From Sphingobium sp. AS12 (GTDB lineage Bacteria; Pseudomonadota; Alphaproteobacteria; Sphingomonadales; Sphingomonadaceae), in the NCBI RefSeq assembly GCF_019097845.1, contig NZ_JAHRGM010000001.1, forward strand, positions 1-64,000: DNA of 64,000 bases, in the 5' to 3' direction. Positions 7,867 to 16,431 of this stretch are shown one piece after another; position 1 is the stretch's first letter, and the number at the start of each line of letters is the position of its first letter. The notes under the pieces are model-generated. The model had not been told where the DNA came from. It saw only the letters and a program-made list of their open reading frames with translations, and made no database searches. A program made the position numbers and the translations under genes.

Positions 7867-7970
7867 GGAAGCGCTCTTTTCACATCCGACCATTGACAGG
7901 CAAGCCTCCTTTCGCCATTGAGCCGCCTCCAGCGCGGGAAAGAAGCTTTTTCCTGACCGCGAAGGGTAAT

Positions 7971-8057
7971 GGACAGGTGGCCGAGTGGTTAAAGGCAGCA
8001 GACTGTAAATCTGCCGGGCTACGCCCTACGTTGGTTCGAACCCAACCCTGTCCACCA
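7971..8057 (+). tRNA. tRNA-Tyr (anticodon GTA)
   Basis: A class II tRNA with acceptor stem GGACAGG (7971-7977) pairing with CCTGTCC (8047-8053), discriminator A and an encoded CCA at 8055-8057. The anticodon loop CTGTAAA gives GTA at 8005-8007. The long variable arm (CGGGC...GCCCT region) and the T arm GTTGG-TTCGAAC-CCAAC are clear. It reads tyrosine UAU/UAC codons. Confidence 0.97.
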
Positions 8058-8096
8058 CCCTCTTAAAAAGGGTCGGGCGGATCAAGTCGCTCCCCG

Positions 8097-8687
8097 CTAT
8101 CTCTGATATTTCCAGTTTCGCCCCTTGCCTTGCGCGATCCATTCGACCGCCTGGGCCATGCGCTTGTTGCGGGTTGAATCGCCCTTCGCGTCATTGATCC
8201 ATTCGCAATAGTCGCGGACCTTGCCGGGCGGGAAGGCGGCCCACACCGCCGCGGCAGCCGGGTCAGCAGCAATCGCCTCTGCAAAAGCCGGATGGACTGG
8301 CAGCGGCGCGCGCGGTTCCTTTGGACCAGCGCGCGGCCGATCCCCCGCATCGATCAACGCCATCGCCTGTGCCAGCAAAGCGGCGATCTCCGCGTCAGGC
8401 GGTAGGTCGCTCAGCCGGGTGATCCTGCCGAACTGTCCCATTGCTCCCTGCCGGGCATCATCGCGGCCAACCTTGTCATGCCAGAAACCGAAGGCGGCAT
8501 GACCCTTGAACGCGGCCATGCTGCACAGATTCTGGTCCTTATAGGTGAAGAAGGGCATCCCCCATTTGATCGCCTCACCCGCTTCTCGCACTGTGGCATG
8601 AACCAGCGCGCGGATATGCGTCAGGATCGGCCGGGCAAAATCCGCCTGCCGGGCGATATAGGCGTCGATGCGGGCATCACCCACCAT
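8097..8687 (-). CDS. YdeI/OmpD-associated family protein with DUF1801 domain
   Basis: A 196-residue cytoplasmic protein. The N-terminal ~110 residues match the DUF1801/YdhG-like fold (ILTHIRALVHATVREAGEAIKWGMPFF). The C-terminal 60 residues match the YdeI family (AFPPGKVRDYCEWINDAKGDSTRNKRMAQAVEWI). The biochemical role is unknown; homologues are linked with stress and peptide resistance in other bacteria. The start lies 4 bases after the stop of ubiG on the same strand, so it is translated from the same mRNA. Confidence 0.85.
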   Translation of the reverse strand: MVGDARIDAYIARQADFARPILTHIRALVHATVREAGEAIKWGMPFFTYKDQNLCSMAAFKGHAAFGFWHDKVGRDDARQGAMGQFGRITRLSDLPPDAEIAALLAQAMALIDAGDRPRAGPKEPRAPLPVHPAFAEAIAADPAAAAVWAAFPPGKVRDYCEWINDAKGDSTRNKRMAQAVEWIAQGKGRNWKYQR

Positions 8688-8691
8688 CGCG

Positions 8692-9429
8692 TCAATCCCG
8701 CCGGTGCCGCACGGTCAGCAGATAGTTGATCGCCTTGTTCGCCGACAGGGTGAAGCCACGCCCCGGATCGAAGCTCAGCCCGCTACTGTCGATCACCTCC
8801 AGCCCGGCCTGTTCCAGCAGCGCGGTCAGTTCCTCCGGCGTGATGAACTTGCCCCAGTCATGCGTCCCCTTGGGAATGCCGCCGATGCTCTCGCCGATCG
8901 TGATCATCGCCAGGCGGGAGAGGGGGGTGCGGTTGGGCGTGGACAGGATCATGAGGCCATCGGGGGCGAGTTTTGCCGCCAGCGCTCGGATGAAAGCGGC
9001 AGGATCGGTAACATGCTCGATCACCTCCATCGACGTGACCAGATCATATCCGCCGTCCGCCACTTCCTCCACCGGCGTCGCACGATAGTCGATCGCCAGC
9101 CCCTGGCGTTCGGCATGGGCGCGCGCCGCCGCGATATTCTCCGGCGCGGCGTCCAGCCCCGTCACGTTTGCGCCCAGCCGCGCCAGCGGTTCGGCCAGCA
9201 ACCCTGCGCCGCACCCCACATCCAGCGCGCGCTTGCCGCCAAGCGGCTCGAAATCATGCGATTTGCCTGGCCAATGCGCGTCGATCGCTGTCCGAATATA
9301 GGCCAGCCGCACCGGGTTCAGCTTATGCAGCATCGCGCTGCTGCCGTGCGGGTCCCACCACTCGGCGGCCATCGCGCCGAAATGGGCGGCCTCCCTGGGG
9401 TCGATCGTTGCTGTCGGGTTGCTTGCCAT
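8692..9429 (-). CDS. ubiG: Ubiquinone biosynthesis O-methyltransferase
   Basis: A 245-residue SAM-dependent enzyme that makes both O-methylations in ubiquinone synthesis. Motif I is ALDVGCGAGLLAEPLARLGA, followed by the acidic GLDAAPENI and the UbiG-typical EVIEHVTDPAAFIRAL. The C-terminal part STPNRT...IPKGTHDWGKFITPEEL is diagnostic for the family. ATG at 9429 (MASNPTATIDPREAAHF) fits the family N-terminus; upstream in-frame ATGs would run into the lysC promoter. It is divergent from lysC by 82 bases and upstream of the YdeI-family gene. Confidence 0.94.
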   Translation of the reverse strand: MASNPTATIDPREAAHFGAMAAEWWDPHGSSAMLHKLNPVRLAYIRTAIDAHWPGKSHDFEPLGGKRALDVGCGAGLLAEPLARLGANVTGLDAAPENIAAARAHAERQGLAIDYRATPVEEVADGGYDLVTSMEVIEHVTDPAAFIRALAAKLAPDGLMILSTPNRTPLSRLAMITIGESIGGIPKGTHDWGKFITPEELTALLEQAGLEVIDSSGLSFDPGRGFTLSANKAINYLLTVRHRRD

Positions 9430-9511
9430 ATCCGTATCCGCTGCTAAAGAAGCGCCGTTTCGCCCTTCTGGGACATTTTCTTTCTCACCAACAGGCAGGT
9501 TCGACAAGCAA

Positions 9512-10777
9512 ATGGCGCGCATCGTGATGAAATTCGGCGGCACCTCCATGGCGGGGATGGAGCGAATTCGCAACGTGGCCGCGCGTGTGAAACATGTGGT
9601 GAGCCAGGGCCATGAAGTCGCCGTCGTCGTATCCGCCATGGCGGGCGAGACGGACCGGCTCGTTGGCTTCTGTAAGGAAGCCTCCGCCCTTTATGATCCG
9701 GCCGAATATGATGTCGTCGTCGCCGCCGGTGAGCAGATCACCAGCGGCCTGCTGGCAATGACGCTGAAGGCCATGGACGTGGATGCGCGCAGCTGGCTTG
9801 GCTGGCAGCTCCCTATCAAGACCGTCGAGGCCCATGCCAAGGCGCGGGTCAGCAGCATCGACACTAACGCGCTGCTCGCCGCGATGGGGGCGGGCCAAGT
9901 CGCCGTGATCCCTGGTTTTCAGGGGATGATGGCCGATGGCCGCGTCTCGACCTTGGGCCGGGGCGGCTCCGACACCTCCGCCGTCGCCGTCGCCGCCGCG
10001 ATCAAGGCCGATCGCTGCGACATCTATACCGACGTCGATGGCGTCTATACCACCGACCCGCGCATCGTGGCGCGCGCGCGCAAGCTTGACCTCGTCACTT
10101 ATGAGGAAATGCTCGAACTCGCGTCGGTCGGGGCCAAGGTGCTGCAAACCCGCTCGGTTGGCCTTGCCATGAAGGAAGGCGTGGTCGTGCAGGTCTTGTC
10201 CTCCTTCGATGATCCCACTCAGACCGACCTGCCCGGCACGCTGATCGTCAGCGACGAGGAACTGGAAGCCAAGCTCAAGGAAAGCAAGATGGAACGTCAG
10301 CTCATCACCGGCATCGCCCATGACAAGAATGAGGCGAAGATCATCGTGACCCGCGTGCCGGACAAGCCGGGTGCCGTAGCCAACATCTTCACGCCGCTGG
10401 CCGCCGCCGCGATCAACGTCGACATGATCATCCAGAATGACAGCAAAGACAATGAAGAGACCGACGTCACCTTCACCGTCCCTCGTGCTGATCTGGCCCG
10501 CAGTGTCGACATTCTCGAAGCGAACAAGGACGTCATCGGCTTCCGCCGCATCATCACCGACACCGAAGTCGCCAAGATCAGCGTCGTGGGCGTTGGCATG
10601 AAAAGCCATGCCGGCGTGGCCGCGACCATGTTCCAGACGTTGGCCGACCGCGGCATCAATATCGAAGCCATCTCCACCAGCGAGATCAAGGTCAGCGTGC
10701 TGATCGACGAGGACGAAACCGAACTGGCCGTACGCGTGCTGCACACCGCCTATGGTCTGGACGCGCCTGCGGCGTAA
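9512..10777 (+). CDS. lysC: Aspartate kinase
   Basis: A 421-residue enzyme that phosphorylates L-aspartate, the first step to lysine, threonine, methionine and diaminopimelate. The kinase domain opens with VMKFGGTSMAG and contains the nucleotide-binding GRGGSDTSAVAVAAA. Two C-terminal ACT domains (ITGIAHDKNEAKIIVTRVPD and KISVVGVGMKSHAGVAATMF) bind regulatory amino acids. Length and layout match the monofunctional alphaproteobacterial enzyme. The ATG at 9512 starts the conserved MARIVMKFGG. It probably works with the distant thrC in this window. Confidence 0.95.
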   Translation: MARIVMKFGGTSMAGMERIRNVAARVKHVVSQGHEVAVVVSAMAGETDRLVGFCKEASALYDPAEYDVVVAAGEQITSGLLAMTLKAMDVDARSWLGWQLPIKTVEAHAKARVSSIDTNALLAAMGAGQVAVIPGFQGMMADGRVSTLGRGGSDTSAVAVAAAIKADRCDIYTDVDGVYTTDPRIVARARKLDLVTYEEMLELASVGAKVLQTRSVGLAMKEGVVVQVLSSFDDPTQTDLPGTLIVSDEELEAKLKESKMERQLITGIAHDKNEAKIIVTRVPDKPGAVANIFTPLAAAAINVDMIIQNDSKDNEETDVTFTVPRADLARSVDILEANKDVIGFRRIITDTEVAKISVVGVGMKSHAGVAATMFQTLADRGINIEAISTSEIKVSVLIDEDETELAVRVLHTAYGLDAPAA

Positions 10778-10785
10778 AATTTGTT

Positions 10786-10878
10786 CCCCTCCCGCTTGCG
10801 GGAGGGGCTAGGGGAGGGCGTGTGTCGCCATCTCCTTTACAGACCCTCCCCCGACCCCTCCCGCAAGCGGGAGGGGGG
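10786..10878. repeat. Paired G/C-hairpin repeat (REP/BIME-like)
   Basis: Two copies of a hairpin, CCCCTCCCGC-tt-GCGGGAGGGG at 10786-10807 and CCCCTCCCGC-aa-GCGGGAGGGG at 10855-10876, are joined by GGGGAGGG and CCCTCCCC in inverted order. The whole element is thus a large inverted repeat. A single related copy lies at 33966-33987. It fills the gap between lysC and the nitronate monooxygenase gene and supplies the purine-rich ribosome site of the latter. Confidence 0.85.
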
Positions 10879-10888
10879 AAAGAATGAC

Positions 10889-11902
10889 ATGACCAACGCC
10901 AAACTCACTGCCCTCATGGCCCGCGGCACGCAATTTCTCGGCTGCGACAGCGCGATCCTGTGCGGGGCGATGAGCTGGGTGTCGGAACGCCATCTCGTGT
11001 CGGCCATGTCGAACGCGGGCGGTTTCGGCGTCATAGCCTGCGGCGCGATGACGCCAGCCCTCCTCGACGCGGAAATCGTAGCGACAAAGGCGCTCACCAG
11101 CAAACCCTTCGGCGTCAACCTCATCACCATGCACCCGCAACTGTTCGACCTGATCGACGTGTGCGCCAGCCATGACGTGACCCACATCGTGCTGGCCGGC
11201 GGCCTGCCGCCCAAGGGCAGTATCGAGGCGATCAAGGCGAAAGGCGCGAAACTCATCTGCTTCGCCCCCGCTTTGGCGCTGGCCAAGAAGCTCGCCCGCT
11301 CCGGCGTCGATGCGCTGATCGTCGAGGGGCATGAAGCAGGCGGCCATATCGGCCCGGTCGCCACCAGCGTTCTGGCGCAGGAAATCCTCCCCGAAATGAG
11401 CGAACAACTGCCCGTGTTCGTCGCGGGCGGCATTGGCCGGGGCGAAGCGATCGCTGCCTATCTGGAAATGGGCGCGGCGGGCGTGCAGCTTGGCACCCGC
11501 TTTGCCTGCGCCACCGAAAGCATCGCCCACCCCGCCTTCAAAAAGGCCTTTTTCCGCGCCTCGGCCCGCGACGCGATCGCCAGCGTCCAGATCGACCCGC
11601 GCCTGCCGGTCATTCCCGTGCGCGCGCTCAAAAATGCGGGCATGGAAAATTTCACCGCCAAGCAGCGCGAAGTCGCCAATCTGCTCGACGCAGGCGCGGT
11701 CGACATGGGCGAAGCGCAGTTGCAGATCGAACATTTCTGGGCCGGTGCGCTGCGCCGCGCTGTGATCGGCGGCGATGTCGATGGCGGGTCGCTGATGGCG
11801 GGCCAGTCGGTCGGCATGGTGACCAAGGAAGAACCGGTCGCCGACATCATCGCGCAACTGATGGCGGAGGCCGCAGTCGCCCTTGAGCGACGGGCCGCCT
11901 GA
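10889..11902 (+). CDS. Nitronate monooxygenase family flavoprotein
   Basis: A 337-residue FMN-dependent TIM-barrel enzyme of the NMO/2-nitropropane dioxygenase family, which oxidises alkyl nitronates; some relatives are enoyl reductases. Seen: the N-terminal GAMSWVSERHLVSAMSNAGGFGVIACGAM, then DALIVEGHEAGGHIG with the phosphate-binding glycine run, and VFVAGGIGRGEAIAAYLEMGAAGVQLGTRF. ATG at 10889 has GGGGGGAAAGA just upstream, supplied by the repeat. Probably a separate transcript from lysC. Confidence 0.88.
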   Translation: MTNAKLTALMARGTQFLGCDSAILCGAMSWVSERHLVSAMSNAGGFGVIACGAMTPALLDAEIVATKALTSKPFGVNLITMHPQLFDLIDVCASHDVTHIVLAGGLPPKGSIEAIKAKGAKLICFAPALALAKKLARSGVDALIVEGHEAGGHIGPVATSVLAQEILPEMSEQLPVFVAGGIGRGEAIAAYLEMGAAGVQLGTRFACATESIAHPAFKKAFFRASARDAIASVQIDPRLPVIPVRALKNAGMENFTAKQREVANLLDAGAVDMGEAQLQIEHFWAGALRRAVIGGDVDGGSLMAGQSVGMVTKEEPVADIIAQLMAEAAVALERRAA

Positions 11903-11986
11903 ATCCTTGCGATGAACGGTTAATCAGGCATATTTCCTCCGACCAGAATGCCCGGCATGACGGTGCGCAGCCCATCGGAGAAATTG

Positions 11987-12823
11987 ATGATCGTCCTGCG
12001 CCGTTTTTATGGCCGTTTTTCGCTTGTGTCGCTGGCCGTGCTGGCGGCCTGTTCGACCCCGGTAAAGAAACCGGAGCCAACCCCGCCGCCGCCGCTGGTC
12101 GAAACGGTCAGGCCGCGCCCGCCCATGGGCGCGGTCGAAGATATGAGCATCCCGGAAATGGCGGATGGCAAATATCTGACCCCCAATCGCAAGGTCACAT
12201 CCAACACGGCGCTGTGGCATGTCCGCATGGCGCTGAACGTGGCGGCTTTGTCCTGCCGCAGCACCGCCGATCTGGCGCGGCTGCAATATAACCGGCTGCT
12301 CCATCTTCATGGGACCGTGCTGACGCAGGCCAATGAAGCGGTCGATCGCAACTATAAGGTCGCCTATGGCACCGCCGGCTTCGGCGCGCGCGAGAGGCTG
12401 AACACCACCGTGTATAATTTCTTTTCGCTGCCGCCCGTCACCAAAAGCTTCTGCCCGGTTGCCGAAGCCGTGGGCGCAAAGCTGCTGGCTATGCCGTCCA
12501 GCGCGCTGCTGGACTATGCCCCGACCGCGCTGGCGGAGCTGGAAAAACCGTTCCAGGATTTCTACGCCGCCTATGCCGATTATCTGCGGCGGCTGGCCGA
12601 ATGGCAGTCGCGCTTTGGCGGGACGGTGACCGTCTGGGCCTCCCCCGCCCCCCTGCCGCCGCCGCCCGTGCCGCCGGGCGAGGCGCCGCCACAGGGCTAT
12701 GTCCAGCGCCTGCCGACCACGCCCGTCACGCCGCCCGCCGCGCCACCTGCGGTCGCGCCGACATTGCCCAAGGCAAATGTGCCCCGGTTGATGGTCCAGC
12801 CATTGCCGTCAACGACGGAATAG
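11987..12823 (+). CDS. Putative proline-rich lipoprotein
   Basis: A 278-residue exported protein. ATG at 11987 has GGAG 7 bases upstream and gives a short basic N-terminus, a hydrophobic run and lipobox LAAC. A proline-rich stretch follows (PEPTPPPPLVE). The core of ~180 residues is helical with an ALSCRSTADLARLQYN motif. The last 60 residues are again proline-rich (ASPAPLPPPPVPPGEAPP). Proline-rich tails of envelope lipoproteins often span peptidoglycan or bind partners. I do not recognise the family. Confidence 0.75.
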   Translation: MIVLRRFYGRFSLVSLAVLAACSTPVKKPEPTPPPPLVETVRPRPPMGAVEDMSIPEMADGKYLTPNRKVTSNTALWHVRMALNVAALSCRSTADLARLQYNRLLHLHGTVLTQANEAVDRNYKVAYGTAGFGARERLNTTVYNFFSLPPVTKSFCPVAEAVGAKLLAMPSSALLDYAPTALAELEKPFQDFYAAYADYLRRLAEWQSRFGGTVTVWASPAPLPPPPVPPGEAPPQGYVQRLPTTPVTPPAAPPAVAPTLPKANVPRLMVQPLPSTTE

Positions 12824-12833
12824 ACCAGATATT

Positions 12834-13214
12834 TCAACGTGCGTCGAACGCCTGCCGCGCCGCCTCCACCGTGTCGAGATGCGCTTCCGCCCAGATCCAG
12901 ACACCGCAAAAGGCGGCGCTCAGGCTGTTGCCCAGCGGCGTAAGCGCATAATCGACGTGCGGTGGCACGACTGGATGGACCGTGCGCGTGACCAGTCCGT
13001 CGCGCTCCATCTGGCGCAGCGTTTGGGTCAGCATTTTCTGGCTGATCCCCTCGACTTGTCGCGCGATCTGGGTGAAGCGCTGCGTCCCTTTCTCTTCCAG
13101 CAGTTCCAGCACAAGCAGGGTCCATTTGTCGGCGACCCGGCCGATCAGCTCATCGACCAGCCGTTCGACCCGTGGATCGACCGATTTTTCGGCACTATCG
13201 ACAGAAATATCCAT
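12834..13214 (-). CDS. HxlR-family transcriptional regulator
   Basis: A 126-residue winged-helix regulator. The HxlR core is clear: VADKWTLLVLELLEEKGTQRFTQIARQVEGISQKMLTQTLRQMERDGLVTR, then the wing VPPHVDYALTPLGNSL. It has no cysteine in the N-terminal position used by redox-sensing members. It is divergent from an SDR gene 100 bases away, the usual arrangement in which it represses its neighbour. Confidence 0.92.
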   Translation of the reverse strand: MDISVDSAEKSVDPRVERLVDELIGRVADKWTLLVLELLEEKGTQRFTQIARQVEGISQKMLTQTLRQMERDGLVTRTVHPVVPPHVDYALTPLGNSLSAAFCGVWIWAEAHLDTVEAARQAFDAR

Positions 13215-13314
13215 TTCTTACCTCAAGGTGAGTATAGCACTTTCTGGTGCCTTCTTTCAAAAGGAGAGCATAGTCGCAATAAAGGGATCAGGCCATTCAT
13301 AAGGAGCAGATCCC
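13215..13314. promoter_or_regulatory. Divergent promoter region between hxlR-type gene and SDR
   Basis: A 100-base divergent region. TTACCTCAAGGTGAGTA near 13218-13234 contains ACCT-CA-AGGT in inverted symmetry next to the regulator start and is the likeliest operator. A purine-rich AAGGAGC at 13300-13306 serves the SDR start. The operator call is inference from symmetry and position. Confidence 0.4.
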
Positions 13315-14055
13315 ATGCAGACGACAGGCAACACCATCCTCATCACCGGCGGCGGATCGGGCATCGGCGCGGCGCTGGCGCATGAATTTCATGCCGCCGG
13401 CAATCAGGTCATCATCGCCGGGCGGCGGCAGGCACCGCTCGATGCTGTCGTCGCCGCCCATCCGGGCATGGCCGCACGGGTGTTGGACATGGACGACCCG
13501 GCGGCGATCATCCGCTTTGCCCAGATGCTGGTCACGGAATTCCCGACGCTCAACGCCGTGCTGCACAATGCCGGGATCATGGTGGCGGAGGATCAGATCG
13601 ACCTCGCCATCGCAGAAGCGACCATCTCTACCAATTTGCTAGGACCGATCCGGTTGAGCCACGCGCTGTTGCCGCACCTGCTGGCCCAACCGGCCGCTAC
13701 GTTGCTGACCCTGTCGTCGGGCCTCGCCTTCGTGCCGCTGGTCGTAACCCCGACCTATAGCGCGACCAAGGCGGCGATCCATGGCTGGTCGATGGCCATG
13801 CGCGAACAGTTGAAAGACACGTCGGTCGAACTGGTCGAGATTGTGCCGCCCGGCGTGCAGACCGATTTGATGCCCGGCCATGCCGATAATGACCAGATGA
13901 TGCCGCTGACCGATTTCATTGCCGAAACGATGGCGCTGCTGCGCCAGCAGCCGACACCCGCCGAAATCTGCGTCGATCGGGTGCGTTTCCTGCGCGACGC
14001 CGACAAGAGGGGCGACTTCGACGCGGTATTCGCACTGCTCAACCAAAGCCATTGA
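13315..14055 (+). CDS. Short-chain dehydrogenase/reductase (DltE-like)
   Basis: A 246-residue NAD(P)-dependent classical SDR. The cofactor site TGGGSGIG is at 11-18, LHNAG at about 83-87, and the catalytic Ser134/135, Tyr148 and Lys152 lie in TLSSGLAFVPLVVTPTYSATK. The C-terminal EIVPPGVQTDLMPG is typical of DltE-like oxidoreductases. Substrate cannot be told from sequence. The HxlR regulator divergent from it probably controls it. Confidence 0.9.
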   Translation: MQTTGNTILITGGGSGIGAALAHEFHAAGNQVIIAGRRQAPLDAVVAAHPGMAARVLDMDDPAAIIRFAQMLVTEFPTLNAVLHNAGIMVAEDQIDLAIAEATISTNLLGPIRLSHALLPHLLAQPAATLLTLSSGLAFVPLVVTPTYSATKAAIHGWSMAMREQLKDTSVELVEIVPPGVQTDLMPGHADNDQMMPLTDFIAETMALLRQQPTPAEICVDRVRFLRDADKRGDFDAVFALLNQSH

Positions 14056-14164
14056 CCGCCAGCCGTTGCGCATTGGCAGGGGTGGCGGCATCATCCTTTC
14101 ATTGAGTCGCTAAGCGGCTAGCCCGCCATGCCAGCGCATGGCGGTGCCAAGGAGGAGAGAGACG

Positions 14165-14527
14165 ATGGCCTATATGGACGGTTTCGTGATCCCGGTGCCC
14201 AAGGGCAACAAGCAGGCCTATATCCATATCGCGGCGAAAATGGCCCCGATCTTCATCGAATATGGCGCGACCCGCGTGGTTGAATGTTGGGGCGACGATA
14301 TCAAGCCGGGCAAGGTCAACGACTTCCGCACCGCCGTGATCGCCGAACAGGAAGAGGAGGTCGTCTTTTCCTGGATCGAATGGCCCGACAAGGAAACCCG
14401 CGACGCAGGCTCTGCCAAGATGATGGCCGACGAGCGGATGAAGCCGGAGGAGGGGCAGGACATGCCCTTCAGCGGCGCGCGCCTCATCTATGGCGGCTTT
14501 ACCGTGCTGGTCGACGAAAAGGCCTGA
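14165..14527 (+). CDS. DUF1428 family protein
   Basis: A 120-residue dimeric alpha/beta-barrel (ferredoxin-like) protein of the DUF1428 family. Recognised by MAYMDGFVIPVPKGNKQAY, the central GATRVVECWGDDI and the end DMPFSGARLIYGGFTVL. ATG at 14165 follows AAGGAGGAGAGAGACG, an excellent ribosome site. It is the first of four genes on one strand (DUF1428, VOC, PhnB-like VOC, SRPBCC) with spacings of 19, -4 and -4 bases, clearly one operon. The set is common in sphingomonads; the function is not established. Confidence 0.92.
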   Translation: MAYMDGFVIPVPKGNKQAYIHIAAKMAPIFIEYGATRVVECWGDDIKPGKVNDFRTAVIAEQEEEVVFSWIEWPDKETRDAGSAKMMADERMKPEEGQDMPFSGARLIYGGFTVLVDEKA

Positions 14528-14546
14528 ACCAGCTGACGGGAGAGCG

Positions 14547-15353
14547 ATGATGACCGACCGTAACGGGCAATTCTTCTGGGTCGAACTGATGACCAGTGAT
14601 CCGCAGGCCGCGCTCGCCTTCTACACCGATGTCGTGGGCTGGACCACGATGCCGTTTGGCGAGGATGGCGGCTATACGCTGATCGTCGGCAGCGCCGGGC
14701 CGCTGGGCGGGGTGATGGCGATCCCGGACGAGGCGAAGGAATGCGGCATGACCCCATGGTGGGGCGGCTATATCGCGTCTGCCGATGTCGATGCAGACGC
14801 CGCGCGACTGGTCGCGGCCGGGGGCAGCGTCAGGCGCCCGGCGGAGGATATCGAAGGGGTCGGGCGCTTCGCCGTGATGGGCGATCCGGGCGGCGCGACC
14901 TTCATGCTGCTCAAAGGCTCCAGCCCCGACGGCATGGAAGCCCCGCCACCCATGGCGATGGGCCATGTCGGCTGGCACGAGCTGTATAGCGGCAATTTCG
15001 ACGCCGACATGGCCTTCTACACGGACCAGTTCGGCTGGACCACTGGCGACGCCATGGATATGGGCGAGATGGGCAGCTACCAGCTCGTCTCGCAAACCGG
15101 CGGCAGCGATTTTCAGAGCATGTCCGGCGGCATCATGCCGATCCCCAAGGAAATGCCTGCGCCGCTCTGGCTCTTCTACTTCACCGTCGGCGACATCGAC
15201 GCGGCGGTCGAAAGAGTGAAAGCAGGCGGCGGCACCTTACTCAACGGACCGATGGAAGTGCCCGGCGGCAGCTGGATCGTCCAGGCGTTCGACCCGCACG
15301 GCGCGATGTTCGCGCTTGTTGGCACCCGCGCCGAAGCAGGAGAGGGAGCATGA
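14547..15353 (+). CDS. Two-domain VOC (glyoxalase-like) protein
   Basis: A 268-residue protein made of two vicinal-oxygen-chelate modules (about 8-125 and 140-262). The first begins FFWVELMTSDPQAALAFYTDVVGW and the second HVGWHELYSGNFDADMAFYTDQFGW, the same phrase repeated. Each half ends with the GG-x-hydrophobic strand typical of the fold (MAIPDEA; GGIMPIPKE). Members bind or detoxify small molecules; the substrate is unknown. GACGGGAGAG precedes the ATG at 14547. The 3' end overlaps the next gene by ATGA. Confidence 0.92.
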   Translation: MMTDRNGQFFWVELMTSDPQAALAFYTDVVGWTTMPFGEDGGYTLIVGSAGPLGGVMAIPDEAKECGMTPWWGGYIASADVDADAARLVAAGGSVRRPAEDIEGVGRFAVMGDPGGATFMLLKGSSPDGMEAPPPMAMGHVGWHELYSGNFDADMAFYTDQFGWTTGDAMDMGEMGSYQLVSQTGGSDFQSMSGGIMPIPKEMPAPLWLFYFTVGDIDAAVERVKAGGGTLLNGPMEVPGGSWIVQAFDPHGAMFALVGTRAEAGEGA

Positions 15354-15841
15354 GCATCATCGCCCCCTGCCTGTGGTTCGACGGGCAGGCGGAGGAAGCC
15401 GCGCGCTATTATGTCGGGATTTTCGGCGGGTCGGTCGATCATATCAGCTATTACCCGCAAGAAAATCCCTCGCCCTCTCCCATGAAGGGCGGCAGCGTGC
15501 TGCTGGTCGAATTCACCCTGTTCGGGCAAAGCTATCAGGCGCTGAATGGCGGGCCGCAATTCACCTTTGATGAAGCCATATCGCTGTCGGTCGGGTGCGC
15601 GGATCAGGCGGAACTGGATCGCTATTTCGACGCGCTGACCGCCGATGGCGGCAAGGATGGGCCGTGCGGCTGGGTGACGGACAAATATGGCCTGTGCTGG
15701 CAATTGGTGACGCGGCAGATCATGGCCAATTATCATAGCGACGACAAAGCCGGAATTGCCCGCATGATGCAGGCGATGATGACCATGCGAAAGCTGGATA
15801 CGGCCGCGATGCAGGCGGCCTTTGAAGGGGAAGCAGCATGA
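15350..15841 (+). CDS. VOC family protein, PhnB-like
   Basis: A 163-residue protein of the PhnB/3-demethylubiquinone-9 methyltransferase-like VOC group. Recognised by IAPCLWFDGQAEEAARYYVGIFGGSV, FGQSYQALNGGPQFTFDEAISLSVGC and the WVTDKYGLCWQLV strand, where Trp-Gln is characteristic. The start overlaps the previous stop by 4 bases and its own stop overlaps the next start by 4, showing translational coupling. Substrate unknown. Confidence 0.92.
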   Translation: MSIIAPCLWFDGQAEEAARYYVGIFGGSVDHISYYPQENPSPSPMKGGSVLLVEFTLFGQSYQALNGGPQFTFDEAISLSVGCADQAELDRYFDALTADGGKDGPCGWVTDKYGLCWQLVTRQIMANYHSDDKAGIARMMQAMMTMRKLDTAAMQAAFEGEAA

Positions 15842-16299
15842 ACGGCGCTGACCACGACCTGTCCGTCACCTGCACCATCGCTGCCCCGCGCGCGACCTGC
15901 TGGCGCATGTGGACCGATCGCAAGGAAGAATGGTTCTGCCCCAAACCCTGGCGCGCGGAAGTGATCGAGGAAGATTTGCGCCCCGGCGGCCGCAGCGCGG
16001 TGCAGATGTTCGGCCCCGATGGCGAGGAAACCGGGCCGATGGAGGGCGTCTTTCTGGAAGTGGTGCCGGGCGAACGGATCGTCACCACCGACGCCTATGC
16101 CGCTGGCTGGGTGCCGCAACCCCCCTTCATGACCGCCATCTGGACCTTCGCCGAGGAAGGCGACGCCACCCTCTTCACCGCCACCGCCCGCCATTGGGAC
16201 GCAGAGTCCAAGGCCCGGCATCTGGAAATGGGCTTCCACCCCGGCTGGGACCAGATGATGGCGCAATATAAGGCGCTGTGCGAGGCGGAGGCGGGGTGA
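15838..16299 (+). CDS. SRPBCC (AHSA1-like) domain protein
   Basis: A 153-residue START-like protein. The AHSA1/CalC pattern is seen in ITAPRATCWRMWTDRKEEWFCPKPWRAEVIEEDLRPGG-type order (read in pieces: CWRMWTDRKE; VIEEDLRPGG), the MFGPDGEE turn and the C-terminal MGFHPGWDQMMAQY. These proteins form a hydrophobic cavity; a role in stress or detoxification is often proposed. Last gene of the coupled four-gene operon. Confidence 0.9.
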   Translation: MNGADHDLSVTCTIAAPRATCWRMWTDRKEEWFCPKPWRAEVIEEDLRPGGRSAVQMFGPDGEETGPMEGVFLEVVPGERIVTTDAYAAGWVPQPPFMTAIWTFAEEGDATLFTATARHWDAESKARHLEMGFHPGWDQMMAQYKALCEAEAG

Positions 16300-16431
16300 G
16301 GGTTGGATGGAGGGGGCGACCCTCATCCTCCTATCAACCTTCCGCCGCCACTCTGTCCCATAGCGGGGCAGGGCGGCGTTAACCCCGTTCCCGCCTTGGT
16401 CGCCGCGCCGCGCGCGCCTATCCTTGCCGCC

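Noticed and set aside
7971-8057. tRNA-Tyr as the integration site of the left island.
   Set aside because: The tRNA lies 2.7 kb inside core genes, and no 3' duplicate of it is seen at the island border.
10786-10878. A CRISPR array or tandem repeat.
   Set aside because: Only two inverted hairpins with no regular spacers; it is a REP-type repeat pair.
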